Source: a virus
DNA length: 29,463 bases
Direction: 5' to 3' (one strand)
Virus record (IMG/VR): IMGVR_UViG_3300025889_000667
Coordinates: 1-29,463 of that record
A model generated the notes under the pieces. It searched no databases. It was not told the DNA's origin and was given only the letters and a program-made list of their open reading frames with translations. The position numbers were made by a program, and so were the translations under genes. The stretch's first letter is position 1. The number at the start of each line of letters is the position of its first letter. This document shows, piece after piece, positions 7,964 through 15,396 of this stretch.

Positions 7964-8628
7964 TGCAACTTGAAATCAATAGCGCAAGAATCAACAGGGT
8001 GCTTGACTCATACATTAAGCACAGCGGGCGCAGTTTCACAAACGAGGTCAACAAGCGTGCCTTTAACATTGCATTAAAATCAGTCAACAAAACACCAAAA
8101 GTCAGCGCCCAAAAAATCAAGCGCGACATGTTGAAGGGCGCCAAAGTTCAGCCAACAAAAAGCGGCAAGCGCAAAAAGCGCGCACCTCTTGCAGCAATCT
8201 TGACAAACTATTTTCGTGGCAAGCAGGGCAAAAAGGGGCTTTGGGGAGCACCTATGCAAAAAGCGGTTGACCGCGCAATTGAACACAGGGTTGCGGGGCG
8301 CGCTTTTATGGCAGCGGCATGGTTGGGCGTTGCGCGCGATATTGGTCCTTTTGTTTACCCTAGGCGCTCCGTTCGTTCCAAAACGCCAGTAATCGGTAGA
8401 GCTAAAGGAGACGGGCGACCGGAAAAGCGTTTAGGCTCAACGAAGCCAACGGCAAGCGGGACGCATGGCTCACCTGACAGCGCAAAAATCAGCAGGGTTC
8501 GCCAAGCGATGCAGATGGCAATTAACGCAGAAACGCGCGACATGCTGACTTATTTGCGCCGAAAAATCCCAAAGGAAATTCGAACAATAGACAAAACAGC
8601 CAGCACCGCATCGCTAAAAATTTCATGA
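7963..8628 (+). CDS. Minor tail protein, gpZ-like (probable tail completion)
   Basis: The product is 221 residues and strongly basic. The middle (~40-110) is Lys/Arg-rich (KSGKRKKRAP), and the helix-rich layout with NKRAFNIALKSVNKT and EHRVAGRAFMAAAWLGVARD resembles prophage minor tail protein Z or HK97 gp10-type neck proteins, which finish the tail end that joins the head. The start at 7963 sits in a TAATG overlap with the previous gene, and the stop overlaps the next gene as ATGA. The order FII-like, Z-like, U-like, tube supports the call. Sequence evidence alone is moderate. Confidence 0.6.
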   Translation: MQLEINSARINRVLDSYIKHSGRSFTNEVNKRAFNIALKSVNKTPKVSAQKIKRDMLKGAKVQPTKSGKRKKRAPLAAILTNYFRGKQGKKGLWGAPMQKAVDRAIEHRVAGRAFMAAAWLGVARDIGPFVYPRRSVRSKTPVIGRAKGDGRPEKRLGSTKPTASGTHGSPDSAKISRVRQAMQMAINAETRDMLTYLRRKIPKEIRTIDKTASTASLKIS

Positions 8629-9044
8629 GCTACCGAAGCCAATCAGAAAGCGCGCTAAAAACCTACTTTGCCAGCAAGGTTGGAGTGCCTGTTTACAGCG
8701 GCACAAGCGACCAGGTCAAAGGAATGCCTTGTGTTGTGGTTTCCTATGCAGGCGCAACAGAAAATCCACCGCGAACCGGTAACATGGATTTGACTTTAGA
8801 GGTGAGCGTGCAGAGCGAAATTGGCGATGAAGCGCAACCAGGCGCAATGGTGACACATGACGAAATCCTGGATGCAATTGGGCAAGCCATAAATTTTGAG
8901 GAGATGAGAACAATCAACACATCGGAAACAGATTTCCACATTTTTGAAATCATCGACCAGGGAGGCATTGAAAAGGATTTCGATGGCACAGTTTTGCGCG
9001 AGACGTTTACGTTCACAATCGCCTGCGCGTTGGGCAACTTTTAA
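8625..9044 (+). CDS. Tail terminator candidate (gpU / DUF3168-like)
   Basis: This 139-residue alpha/beta protein opens with a helix (SESALKTYFASKVGVPVYSG), then has strands containing MPCVVVSYAGA and MDLTLEVSVQSEI, a helix HDEILDAIGQAI and a C-terminal strand RETFTFTIACAL. That order fits tail terminator proteins such as lambda gpU, which cap the tail tube and set its end. Its place between the gpZ-like gene and the probable tube gene is the expected one. It overlaps the previous stop as ATGA. The assignment combines fold pattern and order; no diagnostic motif exists. Confidence 0.6.
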   Translation: MSYRSQSESALKTYFASKVGVPVYSGTSDQVKGMPCVVVSYAGATENPPRTGNMDLTLEVSVQSEIGDEAQPGAMVTHDEILDAIGQAINFEEMRTINTSETDFHIFEIIDQGGIEKDFDGTVLRETFTFTIACALGNF

Positions 9045-9063
9045 CAATTAAAAAAGAAAACAT

Positions 9064-9651
9064 ATGGCAAGATTTACCAAAGGAACGCCGATAACCTACG
9101 GCACGCACGGACCAGTTACAGCAGGAAATGTAAACCTTAAAGGCGTTGTTGCGCTCGAAATTATAGACGACAGCAGCGGCAGCGACACCACGCTTTTCCG
9201 AGGTGAAATGTATGCAAGCGAAATTCGCTTATCCTATGAGGCGGACACAAATCAATCGACAAACGGTGACGGTGAGATTGTTTCACATTGCACATATAAC
9301 CAGCGAAAAGTAATCAACCTAACGGGCGTTATTCTTTCGAACAATTCTGCCGTTTCAGTTCCCGCTGGCGCAGCAAGCACATTGGCCAAGGCAAACACAA
9401 TGTTTGCGGCGCCATTTTACGCAGGATGTCGCTTGCAAATTTCCCACCATGAGTGGAGCGAAATTAATTCGGACCTGCTGCCGCCAACATCAGAAAACAA
9501 CACAGGAACAGCATCCGGCGGCCTTGGCAACTTCACAATTACGAGCGCCGAAAAAACTCGCTCCAGTGCTTCATATGCGGAATGGAGCATCAGCGCAATA
9601 GAGTATCTCAACATCATTCACAGTGGCGGCAGTGATACGTCATCCAATTAA
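9064..9651 (+). CDS. Major tail tube protein (probable)
   Basis: The product is 195 residues and rich in beta structure, with Gly, Ser, Thr and Asn abundant. Phage tail tube subunits are usually of this size and lie between the tail terminator and the tape measure chaperone, as here. Features include an N-terminal strand set (ITYGTHGPVTAGNVNLKGVV) and a long charged beta hairpin (EMYASEIRLSYEADTNQSTN). The leader is A-rich (aattaaaaaagaaaacatATG), possibly a strong start for an abundant protein. The stop shares one base with the next ATG. It could be another structural tail protein; no specific motif was found. Confidence 0.6.
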   Translation: MARFTKGTPITYGTHGPVTAGNVNLKGVVALEIIDDSSGSDTTLFRGEMYASEIRLSYEADTNQSTNGDGEIVSHCTYNQRKVINLTGVILSNNSAVSVPAGAASTLAKANTMFAAPFYAGCRLQISHHEWSEINSDLLPPTSENNTGTASGGLGNFTITSAEKTRSSASYAEWSISAIEYLNIIHSGGSDTSSN

Positions 9652-10229
9652 TGTCTAACACTTGGGCAGAAACATGTGCGCCAGGTCACCATTATGTGGC
9701 TGGCGCCAAATTGCGCCCATTGACATTTGGTCACGCGATGCTCATGGAGCGCGTTGGTTTGTATGAAATACTGACACCATTGGAGTTTCATTGTTTTATT
9801 GGTATTTGTTCGCGCAACTATGACCAAGGCATGAATTGGTTGGGTTGGTTTCTTTCGCCAGTTGGGCAGTGGTATTACAAGCGCAAACCAATGCCAAAGA
9901 ACAAAAACGAGGCGCTTGCGCAAGCGATGGAATACCTGATTCAGGCGCAGCAAATTCCCGAACTCATAGGCAATGACGACAATGTTGCTTGTGGTGCCAG
10001 GTTTGGCGCGCCTTTACTTCAAACAATCCGTTCGACCGCGCTTGAGTTTTTGAACTACCAACCCGAAACAATAAATGATGCGCCATTTGGTCAATTGGTT
10101 TGGGATATATTGGCGCGCAACGAAATGCGAGGCGGCGCCAAAATAATACACGGAGAGTTTGCCGAAGGATTGGAGGCATTGAAGCAATTGCAAAACAACA
10201 AGAAGGAGCCCGTCAATGGGATTGCTTAA
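9651..10229 (+). CDS. Tail assembly chaperone-position protein (gpG-like place)
   Basis: This 192-residue mostly helical protein sits between the tube and tape measure candidates, the place of gpG/gpGT-type chaperones that coat the tape measure during tail assembly. It begins with beta-rich RPLTFGHAMLMERVG and continues with helices including NKNEALAQAMEYLIQAQQIP. The RPLTFGH-type start resembles other phage proteins found just before tape measures. I looked for a lambda-like slippery heptamer near the 3' end and saw none, so a frameshifted product is not supported. The stop overlaps the tape gene by 14 bases. Confidence 0.5.
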   Translation: MSNTWAETCAPGHHYVAGAKLRPLTFGHAMLMERVGLYEILTPLEFHCFIGICSRNYDQGMNWLGWFLSPVGQWYYKRKPMPKNKNEALAQAMEYLIQAQQIPELIGNDDNVACGARFGAPLLQTIRSTALEFLNYQPETINDAPFGQLVWDILARNEMRGGAKIIHGEFAEGLEALKQLQNNKKEPVNGIA

Positions 10230-11058
10230 TTTTAAACTTGGCCTGGACATTCGCGCCTTCAACGCTGGAATCAACAAGGCGCGCGCAAGTTTCAACGGTT
10301 GGTCAAAAGATGCAATGAAAGGCATCGGCGGGCAAATCGCGGGTGCAATGGCTTTGGAAAGCATTGTTCGCAATGTGGGAAACCTGTACGCAGACGCCGC
10401 CAAAATACAAAGGGAATCCATGGCGCTTGGCATTTCAACTGACGAGTATCAAGCACTGGGGAGGCAGGCCCGTCTGGCAGGCGTTGAAATTCAAGACCTA
10501 GTTGATGCCATGAATGACTTAAATGTTCGCCAACATGACGCGCTTGCTGGAAGTAAAGATTTCATCGAAATATTCAAACGCTACGGCGTTGAGTTTGGGA
10601 CCGAATTGCCATCTTTTATACGCGAACCCAAAGAGCTTTTTATGGAGTTCGCGAGGGGCATGTCTCAAAGTGGTTTAAGTCAGGGGCAAATTTTGCGCGA
10701 CCTTGACGAGACAATGAGCGACACAGGCAAGCGCCTGGCGTTTGGGGTAATGCAAGGGTTCTTTAATAACTTGGATTTAAACAACGTTAGATACAAAGGG
10801 GACCAGTTGGAAATGTATGCAGATGCATATCGAGAGTTTGAGCAAAACAAAGAAAACATCCAAGACACTGCCGCGCTAGTATTGTACAAAACCAACGAAG
10901 CCTTAGGAACCCTTTTTGGCAGCATGTATGCAGGAACTATGGGAATTACAGACGACCAACGCAACGTTAAACTTGAGCGCATTCTTCGAGAAAAACAAGG
11001 CGAGCAAACCAAAGTACTCAAATCAATTGAGCGCAACACAAAACCACTAGCACAATGA
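10216..11058 (+). CDS. Short tape measure-like tail protein
   Basis: This 280-residue protein starts with GLLNFKLGLDIRAFNAGINK, the kind of opening (a strand followed by a helix with regularly spaced residues) seen at tape measure N-termini. It continues with helices containing IGGQIAGAMALESIV and GISTDEYQALGRQARLAGVE, also usual in tape measures. The body is helical and ends with charged helices. Tape measures set tail length and are usually 600-2000 residues, so this one would specify a very short tail. No long hydrophobic or transmembrane region is seen. This start has a real Shine-Dalgarno (aagaaggag). The call comes from N-terminal pattern and position. Confidence 0.6.
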   Translation: MGLLNFKLGLDIRAFNAGINKARASFNGWSKDAMKGIGGQIAGAMALESIVRNVGNLYADAAKIQRESMALGISTDEYQALGRQARLAGVEIQDLVDAMNDLNVRQHDALAGSKDFIEIFKRYGVEFGTELPSFIREPKELFMEFARGMSQSGLSQGQILRDLDETMSDTGKRLAFGVMQGFFNNLDLNNVRYKGDQLEMYADAYREFEQNKENIQDTAALVLYKTNEALGTLFGSMYAGTMGITDDQRNVKLERILREKQGEQTKVLKSIERNTKPLAQ

Positions 11059-11936
11059 GCTTACACTTTAAAGGCAACACGAATTTAACTGTTGAAAATA
11101 TCGAGCGCACGTATTCGGAAGCCAACGGTTGGGAGAGCGTCTATGTTTACAAGGGTTTGTGGAGTATCATCGAAGCAGCAAAAACAAATAACGCCTATGT
11201 TGCAAACGCATCACGCGTTGAAGTTAAACAAGAGCCAGGCGGATACGGGACTCTTACCGTTACTTTTTCCAGCATTGACAACGAGATTATTGATACTCCA
11301 ACAAATGAGCCAGAGACTGATGTTTGGACATTTTCGCCGTTTGAGGTGCAGCGCAACATTTGGGAGAGCCCATATTACTCTGTTTTAAAATTTGTAGAGG
11401 ACCCAGGTCATATCCAAAAAATCATCACATCCGTTGAAAGTTACAATGCAAAAACAAAAACCCAAATGGACGCAGGCACCCGAGTTGGCGACCCTTATGA
11501 CGTGACGGAATTCATGTATGGCACAAACGGAGATACCAATCCTGATTTGCCTTTTGTTTACAGCCCGGAAATACAAACGAAGTCAACGCAACTTGCGAAC
11601 CGTCTAGCAGAAGGAACTGACACGTACGCAACAGACAAATATGCGTTGCGCAACACGAGAATTGTGCCAGGGAACACATTGCTTTCAGCGAACACATTTA
11701 GAACAGGGTGGCAGTGGTCCAATAATCGCCTGGTGGATTTTATTTTATCACAAAAAACAGAAGTAACAAAGTTTTCAATTTGTGGTGAATTGCTTGTTGA
11801 TTTTGCCGGAACTTATTGGCTCAAAAAGGCGCCAACAATGGCAGAACTAACAAATGGCAAAATTGAGATTTCAAGCGAATTTGTAAACATGCAAGCGCTG
11901 GAGTTGCCGACAGAATTGTTTCCGGTTTATTTATGA
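11055..11936 (+). CDS. Tail protein of unknown role after the tape measure
   Basis: This 293-residue protein is not recognised. It follows the tape measure candidate with an ATGA overlap, the place of distal tail or baseplate hub proteins. Composition is aromatic-rich and mixed alpha/beta (YVYKGLWSIIEAAK, TDVWTFSPFEVQRNIWESP). A central stretch with VGDPYDVTEFMYGTNGDTNP looks loop-rich. The C-terminus ends ALELPTELFPVYL, and its stop overlaps the next small gene as ATGA. It may correspond to the tail-tip ring that connects tube and fibres, but this rests on order only. Confidence 0.65.
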   Translation: MSLHFKGNTNLTVENIERTYSEANGWESVYVYKGLWSIIEAAKTNNAYVANASRVEVKQEPGGYGTLTVTFSSIDNEIIDTPTNEPETDVWTFSPFEVQRNIWESPYYSVLKFVEDPGHIQKIITSVESYNAKTKTQMDAGTRVGDPYDVTEFMYGTNGDTNPDLPFVYSPEIQTKSTQLANRLAEGTDTYATDKYALRNTRIVPGNTLLSANTFRTGWQWSNNRLVDFILSQKTEVTKFSICGELLVDFAGTYWLKKAPTMAELTNGKIEISSEFVNMQALELPTELFPVYL

Positions 11937-12148
11937 GATTTAAACGCCTACATGGTTTTAGTGTGCGCGGCATTTTGGACGCAATCCGCGCCTTGCAAGA
12001 TGCAGTTGAATCTTTGCAACCAAGGCAATCAAGTGGAAATTTAATAAGCCATAGCAGCACAGGCGTAACTATTAGAGGCGCTCGATTGGCGCGCAAGGTT
12101 GGAACATCAAGCGCACCTGCAAGCGACCAACCAGCACGCTGGCAATAA
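11933..12148 (+). CDS. Small basic tail-region protein
   Basis: This 71-residue protein has an N-terminal helix (VRGILDAIRALQDAVESLQP) followed by a Ser/Gly-rich stretch with TGVTIRGARLARK. Similar short helix-plus-tail proteins sit in tail tip operons of other phages, but no function is known to me. It starts in an ATGA overlap with the preceding tail gene and is the last gene before the break that separates the fibre gene. An inverted repeat CCAGcacgCTGG lies in its last codons (12131-12142); it lacks a tight T tract and is not called a terminator. Confidence 0.6.
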   Translation: MRFKRLHGFSVRGILDAIRALQDAVESLQPRQSSGNLISHSSTGVTIRGARLARKVGTSSAPASDQPARWQ

Positions 12149-12153
12149 CATTT

Positions 12154-12218
12154 TTGCACATTACATACATATATATATAGAGAATGCTCTAGTTAGAAAT
12201 AAACACTAAATTTGGAGA
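12154..12218 (+). promoter_or_regulatory. Promoter candidate and Shine-Dalgarno before the fibre gene
   Basis: The 74-base gap before the LamG gene holds TTGCAC (12154-12159), then 16 bases, then TATAGA (12176-12181), a sigma70-like arrangement inside an unusual TA run (acatacatatatatatag). A Shine-Dalgarno GGAG (12214-12217) lies five bases before the ATG at 12223, unlike most genes here. Together they suggest that the fibre gene brought its own expression signals. The promoter is predicted from sequence only. Confidence 0.45.
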
Positions 12219-12222
12219 TATT

Positions 12223-14052
12223 ATGGGAACTGAGACATTTACGGCTTTCAAGTCCGACGGTACTGCCTATAAGCTTAAAGGCAGAATACTAAGACACCTC
12301 GACAACGACCCCGTTACAGAAGCGGACAAGTCGAACATTCGCTCAACATTGGGCATAACTGGGCAGGGCGGCCTTGGTGACTTGTTGGCAGCAAATAACC
12401 TGGACGATTTGTCAAACGCTGCCACCGCACGAACCAACTTGTCGGTCAACTCTATTGCCGAGGATGCCGAAGCCATCGGCACTAAGTTGCTGGGGCCGTC
12501 AGTTTATTTTGACGGGACTAATGATTATGTGGAAGTCGCTGATGACCAGCGACTTAGCTTTACAAATGGGACCGATGACCTCCCATTCTCGGTGTCGGCT
12601 TGGGTGAAGATGGAGGACGCTACCAATTTCAGCGTTTTAGGAAAAAATGATGGCTCGATAGTTCGTGAATACCAACTAACGCTAGACGGTTCTGACAAGC
12701 TTCAGTTCTCCGCTTACACCGACAATTTAAACTACAGACGCTACGTTACGTCATCGGCATTAACCTCGTACGAGGGGAGTTGGATTCACGTAGCGGCAAC
12801 GTATGCGGGGGCTGGCCCTAATTCTGGTGTAGCATTCACTGCTGCCCTACCCATATTGTATATTAATGGTCAGTCTGTGGCGCTTTCCGATGAGTCAGCT
12901 GGAACATACACTGGCATGTCGGACACGGTAAAAAATCTCTGGATTGGCAGGACAGCGGGCACATACGCAAAGGGCCACATCCGCAACGTCCAAATTTTTG
13001 ACTATGAACTATCTGCAACCGAGGTGGCAGAGCTGGCTCGCGGAAATGAGCTTGGCTACAGTGACCAGTGGGGAGGTAATACTGTAGGCGCTGTTTACAC
13101 CAGTGACTTTTCAACTGACACAAACGGCAACACTGGTATTGGTGGCACCACCACAGGCAACATTGATGGGATTGGCGGGCAGAACGATAATTTGCGTCTT
13201 GCCATAAATTCTGCTACATCCGACCATTATTTCACTAAAGGCGGAGTATTTACGGTTGGCATCAGATACCGGATGGAGTTTAACTACTACATCCCAAACA
13301 CGAATGCGGTGCTAGACAGCATTTCCGCTGGTATAGGTGAAGCAGCAGAAAAGGTGGTGGCAGCACCAACGCTAAACCAGTGGAATCATTTTTCAGTGGA
13401 CAGCGTTGCTGTTGGTGGCCCGGCAACAGGCAGGTCTATTTATATTTTTGGGCGTGATGGAGGTGTTCGTTCGTTCGCGGGAAATGGCACAGATGTCATG
13501 TATGTGCGGAACATACAAGTCACCCAAATCGGAACTCTAGCCGACTTCCGCAGTGAGCGTTTTGATAGCTCGACGGGCAAATGGTATGACCTGTCGGACA
13601 ATGCTTTCGTTGGGACCAACTCCGGTGCCACGCTAGTTGGCCGTGAGGTGCCGGTATATGAGAGCAGTGGCACATTCACTCCGACATTAACTTTTGGAGG
13701 TGGTTCCACGGGGATGACTTTTACGGAGCAGGGTGGGTACTATACACGCATAGGTGACACGGTATTTGTGCGGGGAATCGTATTTTTGTCAGCAAAGGGC
13801 AGTTCAACCGGTTCTGCAAAGTTGGGGGGCTTGCCGTTTACTTCATCAGCCGCTGGGTCTGCTAGCTCTGTAGTGAGTGTCTACGCCACGTCTATGGCAG
13901 CACTTACCAGCTCAATAGTTGGTTTAGTTGATGACGGAGGTACGGGCATTACACTCTCAGACACAGGGGCAGCAGGAGCTGTAGACCTCGATGAAACCAA
14001 CTTCGGGAACTCATCCATTGTCCGTTTCTCCGCAACCTACCAAATCCAATAA
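12223..14052 (+). CDS. LamG-domain tail fibre / receptor-binding protein
   Basis: This 609-residue protein opens with a tail-attachment-type region containing ITGQGGLGDLLAANNLDDLS and AATARTNLS (~45-75), a pattern common in phage tail fibres. A concanavalin A/LamG-like domain follows (~residues 92-275), with SVYFDGTNDYVEV, FSVSAWVKM, WIHVAATYAGA and HIRNVQIFDYELS. A second beta-sandwich-like region covers ~285-440, and a Gly/Ser/Thr-rich C-terminal region ~480-609 resembles fibre tips. It likely binds a host surface glycan. It has its own leader, a real Shine-Dalgarno, and visibly different codon choice (more GGG, CTC and TCG codons) from its neighbours, signs of recent transfer. Confidence 0.85.
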   Translation: MGTETFTAFKSDGTAYKLKGRILRHLDNDPVTEADKSNIRSTLGITGQGGLGDLLAANNLDDLSNAATARTNLSVNSIAEDAEAIGTKLLGPSVYFDGTNDYVEVADDQRLSFTNGTDDLPFSVSAWVKMEDATNFSVLGKNDGSIVREYQLTLDGSDKLQFSAYTDNLNYRRYVTSSALTSYEGSWIHVAATYAGAGPNSGVAFTAALPILYINGQSVALSDESAGTYTGMSDTVKNLWIGRTAGTYAKGHIRNVQIFDYELSATEVAELARGNELGYSDQWGGNTVGAVYTSDFSTDTNGNTGIGGTTTGNIDGIGGQNDNLRLAINSATSDHYFTKGGVFTVGIRYRMEFNYYIPNTNAVLDSISAGIGEAAEKVVAAPTLNQWNHFSVDSVAVGGPATGRSIYIFGRDGGVRSFAGNGTDVMYVRNIQVTQIGTLADFRSERFDSSTGKWYDLSDNAFVGTNSGATLVGREVPVYESSGTFTPTLTFGGGSTGMTFTEQGGYYTRIGDTVFVRGIVFLSAKGSSTGSAKLGGLPFTSSAAGSASSVVSVYATSMAALTSSIVGLVDDGGTGITLSDTGAAGAVDLDETNFGNSSIVRFSATYQIQ

Positions 14053-14062
14053 TTTATAAACT

Positions 14063-14359
14063 ATGGACCCAAAAATTAATTATCTCAGAGGCCAAATCAG
14101 TGGCTTAACCTCACAACTCGCAGCCGACAACGGCAAGTCCGATGTCTTGAAGTTGCTGGGCAAAGCAACCTCGTTGCTCAACGCACGGGAGGAATTGCAA
14201 GAGCCCGTCAACCGCGCCAACGTGGAAGCATTGTTGACGCAAGTTGTCGCAGCAGTTGCGGCCTACAATGCCAACAATCAAGTTACAATTGATTCCGTTG
14301 AAAACATCATGTCGGGTTTTGATGCGGCTGTTGACGCGCCAGCACCAGCAGATGCATAA
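14063..14359 (+). CDS. Small helical hypothetical protein
   Basis: This 98-residue protein has two or three predicted helices (NYLRGQISGLTSQLAADNGK and a long helix containing RANVEALLTQVVAAVAAYNA) and a Pro/Ala/Asp-rich C-terminus. No membrane segment or catalytic motif is visible. It lies between the fibre and the holin candidate, 10 bases after the fibre stop. It could be a fibre chaperone or an accessory lysis gene; neither is supported by motif. Codon use returns to that of the surrounding genome. Confidence 0.65.
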   Translation: MDPKINYLRGQISGLTSQLAADNGKSDVLKLLGKATSLLNAREELQEPVNRANVEALLTQVVAAVAAYNANNQVTIDSVENIMSGFDAAVDAPAPADA

Positions 14360-14362
14360 AAA

Positions 14363-14563
14363 ATGCAAAGCGGTTGGGCGGAACATTTGAAAGTTGCTCT
14401 CGTTGGCGCCGTTGGTTTCAGCATAACCGGCAGCACACTGGACGAATGGATGCGTTTGGGAATTGCCTTTGCAACTCTCATTTATATGGGATTCAAGGCC
14501 GCCACCGCCGCCCGCGATTTCTTCAAAAACAAACACAACAACAATGATGAAAAAGTGGATTGA
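14363..14563 (+). CDS. Holin candidate
   Basis: This 66-residue protein has two hydrophobic stretches, roughly residues 10-26 (KVALVGAVGFSITG) and 31-50 (RLGIAFATLIYMGFKAATAA), and a charged hydrophilic C-terminus (FFKNKHNNNDEKVD). This is the size and topology of class II holins, which form lesions in the inner membrane to start lysis. It begins 3 bases after the previous stop and overlaps the following lipoprotein gene by 20 bases, an arrangement usual in lysis cassettes. The endolysin is about 6 kb downstream. Confidence 0.65.
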   Translation: MQSGWAEHLKVALVGAVGFSITGSTLDEWMRLGIAFATLIYMGFKAATAARDFFKNKHNNNDEKVD

Positions 14564-14990
14564 GATTGCCTTTTTATGCGCCGCACTGATGACGTTTAGT
14601 GGTTGCAAAACATTTGAGCAAGCCACCGGTTGGGCGTTGCAGCAGGAGGTTCAAACTCAAATTGTCGATGGCAGAGAAATCACCTCGACTAATTGGATTG
14701 TCAAACCATCAGTGGAAAACGGTTTGCGCATTACTGGGAGCATAGTGCCAGGCGCGGGCGGTTTGGTCAGTGAAGGCGTTATTGCAATGCTTGCAGCGCT
14801 GGCAGCCTGGCGAGGTCGCAAATGGAAAAAAGCTGCAATTGATGCGGTCAGCGCTGGTCAACAATTCAAGCGAGCGCTCGACAAAAGCAACGGAAAATCA
14901 AAAATCGCTGGCATTATTGACGGGCTTAAAACGCAACAAAAAAACAACGGCACATTTGGTTTTATCAAAAACATTTTAGAAAAAATTTAA
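14544..14990 (+). CDS. Phage lipoprotein with internal membrane segment (spanin candidate)
   Basis: This 148-residue protein has a signal peptide MMKKWIEIAFLCAALMTFSG followed by Cys21, which reads as a lipobox (FSGC, with an unusual Phe at -3). A second hydrophobic segment covers ~67-89 (GGLVSEGVIAMLAALAAW), then comes a basic, helical C-terminus of ~58 residues. Lipoylation plus a second membrane anchor recalls unimolecular spanins, which fuse the membranes at the end of lysis, but the span between anchors is short (~46 residues) and the tail after the membrane segment is long. ATGs at 14544 and 14547 are both usable. It overlaps the holin candidate by 20 bases. Confidence 0.65.
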   Translation: MMKKWIEIAFLCAALMTFSGCKTFEQATGWALQQEVQTQIVDGREITSTNWIVKPSVENGLRITGSIVPGAGGLVSEGVIAMLAALAAWRGRKWKKAAIDAVSAGQQFKRALDKSNGKSKIAGIIDGLKTQQKNNGTFGFIKNILEKI

Positions 14991-14991
14991 C

Positions 14992-15387
14992 ATGGCAGCT
15001 TCAACAATTCCAACAAGCGCATTTAGGGATTTTGCAACAAGCGCATTCGGCAACCAGGGATTAAACCTGAGCGACGCGACACAATACACGGTATTGACCA
15101 GCGGCGCAGGCAATGGTGTCAAATTTGAGTTCTCAACAGCAGGCTGGATGGTTTTGCGAAATTCATCCGGTGGCAGTATTACATATACCATAATAATGCC
15201 GGAGCCGACACAATACGCGAACTTGGGCGTCACATTTGACGACAAAATTATTACGGTTGCTGCCAATGAAATACATCTTGTAAGTTTGGATTCGCGCTAC
15301 AAACACGCTGACGGTTTTGTGTATGTCGAAACGAACACTGCCAGCGCCGCAAACTTGCAAGTTGTTAAACGCTACCGCATCTCTTAA
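14992..15387 (+). CDS. Small beta-rich structural protein (probable)
   Basis: This 131-residue protein is predicted almost all-beta, with segments GNGVKFEFSTAGWMVLRNSS, SITYTIIMPEPTQY and ITVAANEIHLVSL, ending ANLQVVKRYRIS. Small beta-sandwich proteins of this size with an 'asthmatic' pattern of alternating strands and a final YR-I are common in phage structural clusters and may decorate head or tail. The gene begins one base after the lipoprotein stop and precedes the large structural gene by 9 bases. The function is not identified. Confidence 0.65.
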   Translation: MAASTIPTSAFRDFATSAFGNQGLNLSDATQYTVLTSGAGNGVKFEFSTAGWMVLRNSSGGSITYTIIMPEPTQYANLGVTFDDKIITVAANEIHLVSLDSRYKHADGFVYVETNTASAANLQVVKRYRIS

Positions 15388-15396
15388 AATGCGCTT

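Noticed and set aside
10170-10229. Programmed frameshift linking the chaperone-position gene to another frame
   Set aside because: No slippery heptamer or suitable second frame of useful length is seen near the 3' end.
12131-12142. Hairpin CCAGcacgCTGG as a terminator before the fibre gene
   Set aside because: The stem is short and nine bases separate it from the TTTTT run, so termination is doubtful.
12207-12214. TAAATTTG resembling a Bacteroidota -7 promoter element
   Set aside because: It would start transcription almost on the start codon and no TTTG-type -33 element is at the right distance. The TTGCAC/TATAGA pair is preferred, weakly.
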